This document shows, one piece after another, positions 1 through 8,091 of a stretch of 43,673 nucleotides of DNA. Numbering within the stretch: position 1 is the first letter of the stretch; each line of letters opens with the position of its first letter. Made by a program: the position numbers and the translations under genes. The stretch lies in NCBI GenBank assembly GCA_937995735.1, contig CALKIZ010000004.1, positions 1 through 43,673 of the forward strand, read 5' to 3'. This stretch comes from an uncultured Neomegalonema sp. Lineage in GTDB: Bacteria; Pseudomonadota; Alphaproteobacteria; Rhodobacterales; Rhodobacteraceae. Below the pieces are notes generated by a model. That model was not told the origin of the DNA and did no database searches. It saw only the letters and a program-made list of their open reading frames with translations.

Positions 1-171
1 GAGTTACTCGACCGCCGAAAGTTCAAGACCAAAGCTGAAGCGCGGGTCGCCTGCTTCGAGTTCATCGAAGGCTGGTACAACCCCTCGCGTCGCCACTCGG
101 CTTTGGGCTACAAGTCGCCAATCAACTACGAAAGGACCGTCACTGAGGGGCTAGAATCTCTAAGCCCATAA
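1..171 (+). CDS. IS3-family transposase OrfB, C-terminal 56 residues
   Basis: The reading frame is open from the window edge to TAA at 169-171. It encodes the end of the DDE (rve) integrase domain. Visible hallmarks are FEFIEGWYNPSRRHSALGY followed by SPINYER, the standard C-terminal block of IS3-group OrfB proteins, with the glutamate of FEF-IE close to the expected catalytic helix. The protein would cut and join the ends of the element as a fusion with OrfA. The N-terminal part, and therefore the integrity of the gene, cannot be judged here. The identification rests on motif recognition and is firm at family level; the subgroup (IS51/IS407-like or other) is not resolved. Confidence 0.85.
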   Translation, partial: ELLDRRKFKTKAEARVACFEFIEGWYNPSRRHSALGYKSPINYERTVTEGLESLSP

Positions 172-197
172 CCGTCCACCAAACCGGGGGAACTCCA
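1..197 (+). mobile_element. IS3-family insertion sequence, right end (partial)
   Basis: This is the 3' end of an insertion sequence that enters the window from the left. It holds the last 56 codons of the transposase and a terminal inverted repeat at about 172-197. Read from the minus strand, that repeat begins TGGAGTTCCCCCGGTTT, the kind of terminus seen in IS3-family elements. The native sequence resumes at about 198. The left end is outside the window, so no target duplication can be checked. Confidence 0.8.
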
Positions 198-331
198 ACT
201 CCACTGAATACGCAAAGAATGACGAGACAAAACGTTAGAGCAACTGGGGAGTTGATTATGGACTCATAAATCGCCGCAGATTCTGGTAGACTTTTGAGAT
301 AGGTAGAGGCGACTTTGAGATAATCTTCCAC
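198..331 (-). pseudogene. small gene truncated by the IS3 element (N-terminal 44 codons)
   Basis: A minus-strand frame opens with GTG at 331-329, preceded by AGGAG with a 7-nt gap, which is a convincing ribosome binding site. It reads MEDYLKVASTYLKSLPESA and continues to a hydrophobic stretch around residues 30-43. At about position 198 the frame runs into the IS3 terminal repeat, and all later residues (GVGVPPVWW...) are encoded by the element. The native part is therefore about 44 residues of an interrupted gene. The product is not recognised. The hydrophobic segment suggests a membrane or secreted protein, but that is inference. The rest of the gene must lie on the far side of the element or be lost. 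Confidence 0.5.
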
Positions 332-448
332 TGGTAAACTCCTGCTTAAAGTCGGTGTTTAATTGTTGCGTCGGAACGGCTGTTGCAACTTTGATTTCAC
401 TGCTTAAAGTGTTCATTTTATAGTAAAAAGATCCAGTGCTTTTGTGTA

Positions 449-464
449 ATCTAAAATTTTAGAT
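449..464. repeat. 16-bp perfect AT-rich palindrome in the 332-484 intergenic stretch
   Basis: ATCTAAAATTTTAGAT is self-complementary over all 16 bases and lies 20 bp past the stop codon of the sugar dehydrogenase. It could act as a weak transcript-end hairpin or a protein-binding site. There is no T-tract. The same intergenic stretch also holds two direct copies of CTGCTTAAAGT (342-352 and 400-410). Nothing else is evident between 332 and 484. Confidence 0.4.
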
Positions 465-484
465 GAGATGGCCTACGCGCGGGT

Positions 485-1783
485 TTAAGCGTGGACCACG
501 TTATTGAATTTTTCCCGATATTGGCCTCTGGTGTCGATGACAACGGCGCTGTGTTGTTGGATCATGGCATAGTCGACATTGCTGTGATGTGTAAGGATGA
601 TGGCGGCGTCATAACCGGCGAGGGTTTCGGGGCTAAGATCGACTGAAGCGAGGTCGAATTTGTGCTTTCTCATGCGCGGAAAGCGTGGAACCCACGGATC
701 GGAATAGGCAATATCCGCACCCCATTCACGCAACAGCTCCATAACTTCGACAGCGGGGCTTTCGCGCATGTCGTCTACATCGGGTTTATAGGCAATGCCG
801 ACTGCGAGGATTTTTGCGTCTTTCAAGGCTTTGCCGCGTTCATTGAGGGTGCGGATCAGCTTATCGAGCACGAATTGCGGCATGGCGGCGTTGACCTCTC
901 CGGCCAGCTCGATGAATTTAGTATGAACGCCGTATTCGCGCGCTTTCCATGTCAGATAAAATGGGTCCACCGGAATGCAGTGACCGCCGATGCCCGGGCC
1001 GGGGTAGTAAGCCGTAAAACCGAAAGGTTTGGTCGCGGCGGCGTCGATGATCTCGAAGATATCAAGGCCCATACGGTCGGCGGTGATTTTCATCTCGTTG
1101 ACAAGGCCGATATTCACGGCGCGGTGGATGTTCTCCAGCAGCTTGACCATCTCGGAGGCTTGGGTTGAGGACACCGGAACCACTGTGTTGATGATCGCAC
1201 CATAAAGCGCGCAGCCCGCTTCGAGGCAGGCGGGTGTAGAGCCGCCGACGACTTTGGGAATCGTGTCGGTGGTAAAGTTCGGATTGCCGGGGTCTTCACG
1301 CTCGGGAGAATAGACGAGGTAAAGGTCTGTGCCGATTTTAAGTCCGCGTGCCTCGATAACAGGGCGTAGAATTTCTTCGGTGGTTCCGGGCCATGTGGTG
1401 CTTTCCAGACTAACGAGTTGGCCTGCGCGCAAATGCGGGGCGATGGAATCCATTGTGCCTGTGACAAAGCTGAGATCAGGTTCGCGGTATTGGTTGAGCG
1501 GGGTCGGGACGCAGATGATGGCGGTATCGGCTTCGGCAATGCGGGACATATCCGTGGTGGCTTCAAAACCCGATGCGCGCATGGTGGCGACGGCATCCGA
1601 AGAGATATGTTTGATTGTCTCGATGCCTTGATTGAGGCGTTCGACGCGGGCGGTGTCGATGTCAAAGCCAAGGATGCGGAAGCCCATTTGCGAGAAACGC
1701 AGAGCCAGCGGAACGCCGACATACCCAAGGCCGATAATACCGATAACGGCCTCTTTTGATTTTATACGGTCGGGGAAGGTCAT
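485..1783 (-). CDS. wbpA: UDP-N-acetylglucosamine 6-dehydrogenase-like nucleotide sugar dehydrogenase
   Basis: This is a 432-residue NAD-dependent UDP-sugar dehydrogenase that oxidises C6 of UDP-GlcNAc (or a related sugar) to the uronic acid for surface polysaccharide synthesis. The Rossmann motif GIIGLGYVG lies at residues 15-23, YSPERxDPGN near 158-167, and the catalytic cysteine at about residue 269 in [13 protein letters not shown]. The [20 protein letters not shown] block is closer to WbpA/TviB enzymes than to UDP-glucose dehydrogenases. The ATG at 1783 is chosen because GGAG lies 7 nt upstream; a TTG at 1801 would add six residues. It stands at the edge of the photosynthesis cluster, next to bchO, and has no polysaccharide genes beside it in this window. 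The exact substrate is not certain. Confidence 0.85.
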   Translation of the reverse strand: MTFPDRIKSKEAVIGIIGLGYVGVPLALRFSQMGFRILGFDIDTARVERLNQGIETIKHISSDAVATMRASGFEATTDMSRIAEADTAIICVPTPLNQYREPDLSFVTGTMDSIAPHLRAGQLVSLESTTWPGTTEEILRPVIEARGLKIGTDLYLVYSPEREDPGNPNFTTDTIPKVVGGSTPACLEAGCALYGAIINTVVPVSSTQASEMVKLLENIHRAVNIGLVNEMKITADRMGLDIFEIIDAAATKPFGFTAYYPGPGIGGHCIPVDPFYLTWKAREYGVHTKFIELAGEVNAAMPQFVLDKLIRTLNERGKALKDAKILAVGIAYKPDVDDMRESPAVEVMELLREWGADIAYSDPWVPRFPRMRKHKFDLASVDLSPETLAGYDAAIILTHHSNVDYAMIQQHSAVVIDTRGQYREKFNNVVHA

Positions 1784-1841
1784 AGGTCGGCTCCGGCTCA
1801 AACTCTTAGAAGACTGAGTGAGTTAAAGACCCCCACCCTAA

Positions 1842-1865
1842 CCCTCTCCTACACGCGGGAGAGGG
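1842..1865. repeat. GC-rich hairpin between bchO and the sugar dehydrogenase
   Basis: CCCTCTCC and GGAGAGGG form an 8-bp perfect stem around an 8-nt loop. Similar CCCTCTCC...GGAGAGGG palindromes are common dispersed intergenic repeats in proteobacteria. It lies 22 bp past the bchO stop and could end that transcript, although there is no run of T after it on the minus strand. Confidence 0.5.
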
Positions 1866-1887
1866 GACGTGCTTTATTGATGCCGTC

Positions 1888-2745
1888 TTAACCCAAAACT
1901 TTATCAAGATGCGCCAGAAAATATGCGCCCTCGTTCTCTTCGTGAACCAGGTGACCGCTGGCGGGGATGTGGATGGTGTCAGAATTTGTGAGGCGCTTTG
2001 CCCAGCGCCCGGAGGTTTTGGGGTCAACCGCTCGGTCTCTCCCGCCTGTCATAAGAAGGCTTTGGGATGTGATGTCAGGAGCACGCGCGATTAAAGGGTC
2101 CAGCTCCCACCGGGCCATCATTGCTATGGTGGCGTCAACATGCGTGCTGTCTGCAACAAGAGTGCGGTAGCAATCGATGCCTTGGCGATCAATGCGGCTG
2201 CCGGTGGCTTCGATCAGTTTACGCACGGCGCTTTCCGACGACATGGTGAGCGAGACGAGATTTGCGCCGATGGCTCCGAACCCCATGAGCTTGGCCGATA
2301 AAGGCATGATCGCCCCTGCAACGCCGGGAAACGGTTCGAGCGCGCCATTGATCGAGACGACGTGGCGGGGGGCTTGCGGCAAGTCGAGCGCGAGTTGATA
2401 CGCGATGGCTGCGCCTGCCGAATGACCGATAATGATTTCAGGAGTGATGCCGAGGTCGCCGAGCAGGGCGGATATTGCGTTGCTCATTCCCTTGAGGCTG
2501 CATGTGTTTTGATCGCTGGCGAAGGTGAAACCTTGACCGGGGAGGTCGAGTGCGAGGACTTGGTGGGTTTCGGCCATCGGCAATAAGACATGCCGCCAGC
2601 TATGGGTTGATGCGCCGGTTCCGTGGAGGAGGAGGATGGTGTCTCCCTCTCCGGCCTCTTGGATGTGCCAGCGGATTTTACCCATGCTTTTGAAGTGGCT
2701 CAACGAGCGGTGCGGCCAGTTTTTTCCTTCGCGATCCCAGATCAT
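1888..2745 (-). CDS. bchO: BchO, alpha/beta-hydrolase-like magnesium chelatase accessory protein
   Basis: This 285-residue alpha/beta-hydrolase fold protein is of the BchO family, which is co-transcribed with bchI and bchD in purple bacteria and assigned to the Mg-chelatase step; its reaction is not established. The N-terminus MIWDREGKNWPHR is the BchO signature. HGTGASTHSW (41-50) supplies the oxyanion region, GHSAG (107-111) holds the nucleophile serine at 109, and a late HLVHEEN segment near residue 265 carries the histidine. It starts 73 bp after the bchD stop on the same strand and ends the crtA-bchI-bchD-bchO unit. No strong Shine-Dalgarno is visible before its ATG. Confidence 0.92.
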   Translation of the reverse strand: MIWDREGKNWPHRSLSHFKSMGKIRWHIQEAGEGDTILLLHGTGASTHSWRHVLLPMAETHQVLALDLPGQGFTFASDQNTCSLKGMSNAISALLGDLGITPEIIIGHSAGAAIAYQLALDLPQAPRHVVSINGALEPFPGVAGAIMPLSAKLMGFGAIGANLVSLTMSSESAVRKLIEATGSRIDRQGIDCYRTLVADSTHVDATIAMMARWELDPLIARAPDITSQSLLMTGGRDRAVDPKTSGRWAKRLTNSDTIHIPASGHLVHEENEGAYFLAHLDKVLG

Positions 2746-2818
2746 GAGAGGGGCCGCATGGGTTGGCGTTCACCGCGTCCCTCTGCCGGATCGAGAAAAG
2801 ATGCAGGGCGGATGGCCT

Positions 2819-4477
2819 TCACGTTAGTGCCTCTGACACCGCGCCTGCCATGCGTCTTGCGTCGGCGCGGGGCATCGGGACGTAGCGTGCGGTGAGGGCA
2901 TCGGACAGGTCTTTTGCTAAAGGCTGTTGGCGGCGCGCCGTGTCGATGAGGATGATTGGCGCGTTCTGAATGCGCAGCGCTTTGGCGATTTCCAGTGCAT
3001 CCTCGCCCGCTTTGCCGCGTCCAGCCTCTCCGTCGAGCGCGATATTTGCAACGCCATCGGTCAGAATAACAAGGGTGGGAGCCATGCCTTTGCGCGCGGC
3101 TTTGTCAAGGACTTCATATGCGGTTTTGAGGCCCGCAGCGAGAGGTGTTCCGCCTCCGCCGGGCAAGGCCGCGAGGCGGCGTTTTGTTTGCACAATCGAG
3201 CGGGTGGGCGGAAGCAACAGCTCTGCGCTTTCCCCGCGAAAGGAAATCAATGCAACGTGATCGCGGCGGGAATAGGCTTCTGCTAGGAGAATTTCAATTG
3301 CGCCTTTGGCTTCAGCAAGGCGGGCGAGGGCGGTGGAGCCGGACGCATCAACCGCAAAGATAATGGCGCGGTCGCTGACATCTTGTGTGCGTTTGATATG
3401 AATGTCGCCCGGTTCAATCAGAATACGGCGCGGGTCTTTCGGGCGGGCTTTGCGGCGCGGGGCTTGCCATGGGGCGGCGGTGTGCAAAGTTGCCAGCAAG
3501 TCGATGCGATTGGCCGAAGATGCGCGTCCTCTGCGGGAAGGGAGGCGGCGGCCTCTGCGGTTACCGCTGCGCTTCGCACCGCTTTTTGATCCGCTGGTTG
3601 AGGCCGCATTTTTCATGTCTAAGGTTGCGAGGGACGCGAGCAGGTCTTTCGGCAGGATTGCTTTTGCGGCCTCCAGCATCAGGTCTTCGTCTGTTTTGCT
3701 GTGCTGCGTGTTGGTGTCTTTACCGTCATTGTCTTGTTGCTGATCCGGGGGAGTGTCTTCCGGTTGCTCATCTTCTTGTAATGGTGGCGGTGTCAGCATT
3801 CGGGGCGCAAGGCATAGGCGAATGGCCCAGTGCAAGGCGATTTCGGCATCGCCGTGTATGGCGTTCAGAGCGCGGGCAACGCGCAGGGTGTGAACCGGCG
3901 CACGGAGGCTAGTGATACCCATTTGGGCGGCGAGCAATGTGATGTGCCGGATTGTTTCTTGCGGAATCTCTATCGTTGGTAAACGGGTGCGAGCGGTTTC
4001 GATATTCGACAGGTCAATCGGCGGGCAATCGCGAAACGAGAGAGCATCCAAGTCGAGATGAATGGCAAGGCGGTCTTGCAGGGCGGTGGGAAGGCTCTCG
4101 TCTTCTGTGCCCTCATCCAGCGCGACCAATGAAAGAGTATGGCTGTCCAATGCTGCCCCTAGACGGCCCGCTAATTCTGCCGGGATGCGTTCGGCCATCG
4201 GTGTGACGCAAACACCGCCGCGCGTTATCAGGCCAGTGGTAAAGACAGGTTTGAGCGTTGCCAAAGTCGCAGTGACGTCTAACCCACCATAAAGCTGTTC
4301 ATCATCCGCAAGCGGGGACAGTTTTTGCGTTGGTAATGCTTCGGTTAGGGCGGCAAGGAAACGATCCCGGACGGGGCCGGAACGGGCGCGCAGCCAGATG
4401 CCGCCAAGGGCTTCGGGGTCAATGGCAAAAGCGGTGAGGGCTTGGGCCGCGTGTTCCCATGGGGTCGGGGTGGTCAT
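2819..4477 (-). CDS. bchD: BchD, magnesium chelatase subunit D
   Basis: This is the D subunit of the ATP-dependent Mg-protoporphyrin IX chelatase, which forms double rings with BchI and couples ATP use to metal insertion by BchH. The protein has about 552 residues in three parts. An N-terminal AAA-like domain lacks a good Walker A. An acidic, proline- and glutamine-rich linker follows (DEQPEDTPPDQQQDNDGKD, roughly residues 235-260). The C-terminal part is a von Willebrand factor A/integrin-I domain with the MIDAS motif DASGS and a later ILTDG. The start is uncertain: ATG at 4477 begins MTTPTPWEHAA, similar to relatives, while GTG at 4510 would add 11 residues; neither has a clear ribosome binding site. 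A 160-bp gap containing palindromes separates it from bchI. Confidence 0.93.
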   Translation of the reverse strand: MTTPTPWEHAAQALTAFAIDPEALGGIWLRARSGPVRDRFLAALTEALPTQKLSPLADDEQLYGGLDVTATLATLKPVFTTGLITRGGVCVTPMAERIPAELAGRLGAALDSHTLSLVALDEGTEDESLPTALQDRLAIHLDLDALSFRDCPPIDLSNIETARTRLPTIEIPQETIRHITLLAAQMGITSLRAPVHTLRVARALNAIHGDAEIALHWAIRLCLAPRMLTPPPLQEDEQPEDTPPDQQQDNDGKDTNTQHSKTDEDLMLEAAKAILPKDLLASLATLDMKNAASTSGSKSGAKRSGNRRGRRLPSRRGRASSANRIDLLATLHTAAPWQAPRRKARPKDPRRILIEPGDIHIKRTQDVSDRAIIFAVDASGSTALARLAEAKGAIEILLAEAYSRRDHVALISFRGESAELLLPPTRSIVQTKRRLAALPGGGGTPLAAGLKTAYEVLDKAARKGMAPTLVILTDGVANIALDGEAGRGKAGEDALEIAKALRIQNAPIILIDTARRQQPLAKDLSDALTARYVPMPRADARRMAGAVSEALT

Positions 4478-4508
4478 GGGAGACGATGATTGATTGCTGT
4501 CCGTGACC

Positions 4509-4538
4509 ACACTAGACGACGCTTCAAAATACTAGTGT
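4509..4538. repeat. inverted repeat ACACTAG...CTAGTGT before bchD
   Basis: Two 7-base arms (4509-4515 and 4532-4538) could fold into a hairpin in the mRNA just ahead of the bchD start at 4477. If bchD instead starts at the GTG at 4510, the first arm overlaps the start codon. No function can be assigned from sequence alone. Confidence 0.4.
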
Positions 4539-4596
4539 TATCATCGGACTCGTTCCGGTGATACCGAGCGAGCGGCGCCAGTTTTTCTGGCTCTGG

Positions 4597-4629
4597 ATTG
4601 CCCGAACAAGTCGGGCAATGACAATTGTC
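4597..4629. repeat. perfect 9-bp hairpin and adjacent GACAATTGTC palindrome between bchI and bchD
   Basis: ATTGCCCGA (4597-4605) and TCGGGCAAT (4611-4619) pair perfectly around a 5-nt loop, and GACAATTGTC (4620-4629) is a perfect 10-bp palindrome directly beside it. The GGATTGCCCGA..TCGGGCAATGACA form resembles dispersed intergenic palindromes of alphaproteobacterial genomes. It lies 12 bp past the bchI stop codon and may influence the relative amounts of bchI and bchD message. Confidence 0.6.
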
Positions 4630-4640
4630 TGTTTCATTCC

Positions 4641-5696
4641 TCATGTGGCAAAAACATCAGCAATGATCCGTTCGACCCGTGTCGTGGACCCGGCATCATC
4701 CAGCGGATCACGGCGCAGGCGGTGGCGCAAGGCGCTGGTGGCGATAGCGAGAATGTCCTCGCGGGTGATCTCGCTGCGGCCCTCGAATGCGGCATGGGCG
4801 CGGGCCGTGCGCAGCAATGTCAATTCTCCACGTAATCCGTCTGAGCCGAGGGCGATGCAGAGCTGTGCGCAATCACGCAAAATGTCGTCGGGTGTCGTGA
4901 CTTTGCTAACGCTCTTTTGGCCCGCAATCATCTTTTTGCGAAGGGCGTCGTCTTGCACTTTCCATTCGGCGATGAAAGTTGCCGGGTCGCGGTCAAACGC
5001 ATCGCGGCGCTTGACCACCTCGACGCGCTCATCCAGATCGGTCGGCGAAGCAACATCGACGGACAGACCAAAACGGTCGAGGAGTTGAGGGCGCAATTCG
5101 CCCTCTTCAGGATTGCCCGACCCGATGAGCACGAACTTGGCATCATGGCGAATCGAGAGGCCCTCACGCTCGACCAGATTTTCACCCGATTGGGCAACAT
5201 CGAGCAAAAGATCGACAAGGTGGTCTTCGAGAAGGTTGGCTTCATCGATATAAAGATATCCACGATTGGCACGAGCGAGCAGTCCCGGCTCAAAGACTTT
5301 TTTGCCTTCGGTCAAGGCGCGTTCGACATCCAATGCGCCGACGACTCGGTCTTCGGTTGCACCGAGTGGCAGGTCGATGACAGGAGTCGGGACTTTTACC
5401 ACTTTATTCGCGGGTTTTGCCTTGGATTTTCCAGATTTTGTCTGAGATTTTGGCAGTTTTACCATGCAATTTGGGCAGGTTTCAGGAGTTTTACCTGTGC
5501 AGTTATATGGACAGTTTTCGACCGCGCTGATGGTTGGCAACAAAGCAGCGAGCGCTCTGACAGCGGTAGATTTTCCCGTGCCCCGGTCGCCAAAAACCAA
5601 CACGCCGCCGATGCTGGGGTCGATGGCCGTGAGGATCAGGGCGCGTTTCATCTCGTCTTGTCCGACGATGGCCGAGAAGGGAAAGACGTGTTTCAT
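4641..5696 (-). CDS. bchI: BchI, magnesium chelatase ATPase subunit I
   Basis: This AAA+ ATPase of 351 residues powers Mg insertion into protoporphyrin IX together with BchD and BchH. Walker A GDRGTGKS is at residues 36-43, PLGATEDRVVGALD follows near 110-123, and Walker B is in GYLYIDEANLLEDH. SGNPEEGELRPQLLDRFGL carries sensor 1 and the arginine finger region. Four cysteines (CPYNC and CPNC) precede a lysine-rich insertion at about residues 60-100; comparable cysteine-containing inserts occur in other purple-bacterial BchI proteins, but not in the R. capsulatus type. The ATG at 5696 overlaps the crtA stop (ATGA), so translation is probably coupled to crtA. A longer open frame upstream (to 5741) lies inside crtA and is unlikely to be used. 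Confidence 0.95.
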   Translation of the reverse strand: MKHVFPFSAIVGQDEMKRALILTAIDPSIGGVLVFGDRGTGKSTAVRALAALLPTISAVENCPYNCTGKTPETCPNCMVKLPKSQTKSGKSKAKPANKVVKVPTPVIDLPLGATEDRVVGALDVERALTEGKKVFEPGLLARANRGYLYIDEANLLEDHLVDLLLDVAQSGENLVEREGLSIRHDAKFVLIGSGNPEEGELRPQLLDRFGLSVDVASPTDLDERVEVVKRRDAFDRDPATFIAEWKVQDDALRKKMIAGQKSVSKVTTPDDILRDCAQLCIALGSDGLRGELTLLRTARAHAAFEGRSEITREDILAIATSALRHRLRRDPLDDAGSTTRVERIIADVFAT

Positions 5697-6403
5697 GCAG
5701 CATCCACAGCGAGGCGCGCGAGGGGGCGTTTGCCTTCCCACGTTCCGATTTCATCAAGTATTTCAAAGCGTGCGTAGAGTTCTTCGGCAAACCAATCCCC
5801 GGCACGAACGTCCTTTATCGCACGGGCATGGGGGCCTTCTTTACGGGCGAAATTGGCCATTGATTTCTCATCGGGCCAGATCGAAAAAGTGATCTGGTGC
5901 AGCCACGGAACCTCGCCCATGCCGATTTTAAAGCGGACATTGGGATCGGTGCCGATCATGGCCGAGATATTGGGGACATGCTTCCAAAATTTCATTAAAA
6001 TCAATGGTTTGATCGTGGCGCGGGTGAGGGCAGCAATGGGGCCGGACTTTGCGTCTCCGACTGTCTCGAAAGGCTGACGCCGACTCCAGTGACCGCGCGA
6101 TGATGTGGCGCGCAGCAGTAATGTGCAAGACTCGGATGCATGTTTACGGTGGCGCGTAAAAAACGTTTCTTTATCAATGGCTTGCTTTGCTGTAGTTGCG
6201 TCGGGCCATGTCGCCAATAAAGTGTAGACGCTCCAGTTCGGCTTGGGGTTAAAACCCTCTCCTGTGCCGGTTCCGCAGAGTTTATAGAACTCTATCCCTT
6301 TGATTTTGCGCAATGAAAAGCGCGCAAAGCCCATCTGTATAAACGCCCATAGGCGTTCGCGGTGGGTGGTAAATCGAAAGAGGCTGAGGCTAACCGTTTG
6401 AAT
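5693..6403 (-). CDS. crtA: CrtA, spheroidene monooxygenase, apparent ATT start
   Basis: CrtA oxidises spheroidene to spheroidenone using O2, the last step of the spheroidene pathway. The core is clear: KLCGTGTGEGF, VYTLLATWPD and the C-terminal DWFAEELYARFEIL. The first ATG in frame (6334) would cut off a conserved N-terminus. Upstream of it the frame continues as QTVSLSLFRF...LWAFIQM, which matches the usual CrtA start MQTVSLSLFRF. In the place of the initiator is ATT (6403-6401), with AAGGAG 9 nt upstream (6418-6413) and no ATG, GTG or TTG between. The protein would have 236 residues. It is the first gene of crtA-bchI-bchD-bchO and diverges from crtI, sharing a TGT-N12-ACA site. Confidence 0.88.
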   Translation of the reverse strand: MQTVSLSLFRFTTHRERLWAFIQMGFARFSLRKIKGIEFYKLCGTGTGEGFNPKPNWSVYTLLATWPDATTAKQAIDKETFFTRHRKHASESCTLLLRATSSRGHWSRRQPFETVGDAKSGPIAALTRATIKPLILMKFWKHVPNISAMIGTDPNVRFKIGMGEVPWLHQITFSIWPDEKSMANFARKEGPHARAIKDVRAGDWFAEELYARFEILDEIGTWEGKRPLARLAVDAA

Positions 6404-6421
6404 CGCTTTTTGCTCCTTGAG

Positions 6422-6439
6422 TGTCCAATAAAATTGACA
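6422..6439. promoter_or_regulatory. TGT-N12-ACA operator (PpsR/CrtJ-type) between crtA and crtI
   Basis: TGTCCAATAAAATTGACA fits the TGT-N12-ACA dyad bound by the aerobic/redox repressor PpsR (CrtJ). It lies in the 107-bp space between the divergent crtA and crtI starts, and its right half contains TTGACA, which could be a -35 element for crtI. Only one copy is seen here, unlike the pairs before crtE and bchC. No ppsR gene is in this window. Confidence 0.75.
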
Positions 6440-6510
6440 CTCATTGCCCGTTTATGGAAGTCTAAATTCACCGCTCTCATAGCGGCAAATGCTCCGGGAG
6501 GGGCGACTTT

Positions 6511-8091
6511 ATGCTGAAAAGAACCGAACCATTCTCCGATGATCCAGAAACTTATGATCTGGATCAAGGGCTTAATGTTAAAAGTGATACCCGTCCACAG
6601 GCCATCGTCATTGGCACAGGTCTTGGTGGTTTGGCATCGGCAATGCGGTTGGGAGCGAAGGGATACCGCGTCGAGGTGGTGGACCGACTCGATAGTGTCG
6701 GAGGGCGCGGCACTTCTGTCACGGTAAATGGACACCGGTTTGATCTTGGGCCAACAATCGTGACAGTCCCTAATTGTTTCAAAGACTTATGGGATGTCAC
6801 CGGTCATAAATTTGAAGATGATGTCGATCTGCGACCGCTCGATCCTTTCTACACAATCCGGTTCCCTGATGGCTCTCAATTTTCAGCACGCAAAGATCAC
6901 GAGGATATGCGGGCCGAAGTTAAACGACTGTCTGAGCATGATCTCGCAGGCTACGATAAAATCGTAAAAGATGCCGAGGCGCGCTACGTCTTTGGTTTCG
7001 AAGATTTAGGCCGCCGCCCCATGAACGAGCTGTGGGAGCTGATCAAAGTTCTTCCTACTTTCGCATGGTATCGCGCTGACCGTTCAGTTTATGCTCATGC
7101 TGCTAAGCGCTTGAAAGATGAGCGTTTACGGATGGCGCTGAGTTTCCATCCATTGTTTATCGGCGGTGATCCGTTTCACGTGACCTCCATGTACACATTG
7201 GTATCGCATCTCGAAAAAGAGTTCGGTGTTCACTACGCGATGGGCGGGGTTGCGGCGATTGCCGAAGCGATGGCAAAACGTATTCGCGCACAAGGTGGGC
7301 ATATTCGACTGAACGAGGAAGTCGACCAAATTATCATTAAAAACAATAAAGTAAAAGGTGTAGCGTTGAAGTCTGGTGATAGGCTGGACGCGCCGATTGT
7401 GGTATCGAATGCGGATGCCGGACACACCTATGATCATTTGCTTAGGCGTGCCAAAAAGCGTCGCTGGACTCCGAAAAAGCTGGCCAGTCGCCGGTGGTCG
7501 ATGGGCTTGTTTATTTGGTATTTCGGGACAAAGGGCACGCGCGGGAAATGGCGCGATGTCGGTCATCACACAATACTGTCTGGCCCACGTTACAAGGGGT
7601 TGGTGCGCGATATTTTCATGAAGGGAAAGCTCTGTGACGACATGAGCCTCTATGTGCATCGCCCAACCGAAACTGATCCAAGTGCCGCGCCTGAAGGCGA
7701 TGATACGTTCTATGCCCTCTCGCCTGTTCCTCATTTGGGGTTTGAGAATGGCGTTGATTGGAAAGTAGAAGCTGAACCTTACCGCCAGAAAGTGCAGGCA
7801 TTTCTTGAAGAAAAAATGCTACCCGGTTTGGGCGAGCATGTAACGGCGAGCCACGTTATGACGCCGCTTGATTTTCAAGATCGCTATTTAAGTCCCTATG
7901 GTTCTGGCTTTTCTATCGAACCGCGTATTTTGCAAAGTGCTTGGTTTCGGCCTCATAACGTCTCTGAAGAGGTAAAAGGGCTTTACCTTGCCGGAGCGGG
8001 AACCCACCCGGGGGCTGGATTGCCCGGTGTGGTTTCTTCCGCTGAGGTGCTTGCGAAACTGGTTCCTGATGCCGAACGGGTGACAGCATGA
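6511..8091 (+). CDS. crtI: CrtI, phytoene desaturase (neurosporene-forming)
   Basis: This FAD-dependent desaturase of 526 residues converts phytoene to neurosporene (three desaturations) in organisms with the spheroidene pathway. The dinucleotide-binding motif VIGTGLGGLASAMRLGAKGY lies at about residues 33-52, followed by VVDRLDSVGGRG and HRFDLGPTIVTVP. The C-terminal FAD motif is YLAGAGTHPGAGLPGV near 495. The ATG at 6511 has GGGAGG 9 nt upstream. The N-terminus is about 25 residues longer than in R. capsulatus CrtI; the extra part is polar and acidic. The stop overlaps crtB as ATGA. The step number (three rather than four) is inferred from the presence of crtC, crtD and crtA. Confidence 0.95.
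   Translation: MLKRTEPFSDDPETYDLDQGLNVKSDTRPQAIVIGTGLGGLASAMRLGAKGYRVEVVDRLDSVGGRGTSVTVNGHRFDLGPTIVTVPNCFKDLWDVTGHKFEDDVDLRPLDPFYTIRFPDGSQFSARKDHEDMRAEVKRLSEHDLAGYDKIVKDAEARYVFGFEDLGRRPMNELWELIKVLPTFAWYRADRSVYAHAAKRLKDERLRMALSFHPLFIGGDPFHVTSMYTLVSHLEKEFGVHYAMGGVAAIAEAMAKRIRAQGGHIRLNEEVDQIIIKNNKVKGVALKSGDRLDAPIVVSNADAGHTYDHLLRRAKKRRWTPKKLASRRWSMGLFIWYFGTKGTRGKWRDVGHHTILSGPRYKGLVRDIFMKGKLCDDMSLYVHRPTETDPSAAPEGDDTFYALSPVPHLGFENGVDWKVEAEPYRQKVQAFLEEKMLPGLGEHVTASHVMTPLDFQDRYLSPYGSGFSIEPRILQSAWFRPHNVSEEVKGLYLAGAGTHPGAGLPGVVSSAEVLAKLVPDAERVTA

Noticed and set aside
662-1168. 168-codon plus-strand frame opposite the sugar dehydrogenase
   Set aside because: It is antisense to a well-conserved gene, has no ribosome binding site and no recognisable motif.
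4641-5696. Cysteine quartet and lysine-rich insert in BchI as a novel metal site
   Set aside because: Similar CPxxC-type inserts are found, as far as I recall, in BchI of several other purple bacteria, so it is not unique here.
4917-5777. 286-codon plus-strand frame opposite bchI
   Set aside because: Long because of the codon bias of bchI on the other strand. The protein has no family features and crosses bchI and the start of crtA.
6292-6735. 147-codon minus-strand frame over the crtA/crtI promoter
   Set aside because: It runs through the operator and the start of crtI and is out of frame with crtA. The crtA N-terminus is in the other frame.
7126-7734. 202-codon minus-strand frame within crtI
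   Set aside because: Shadow of crtI; no motif, no start site.
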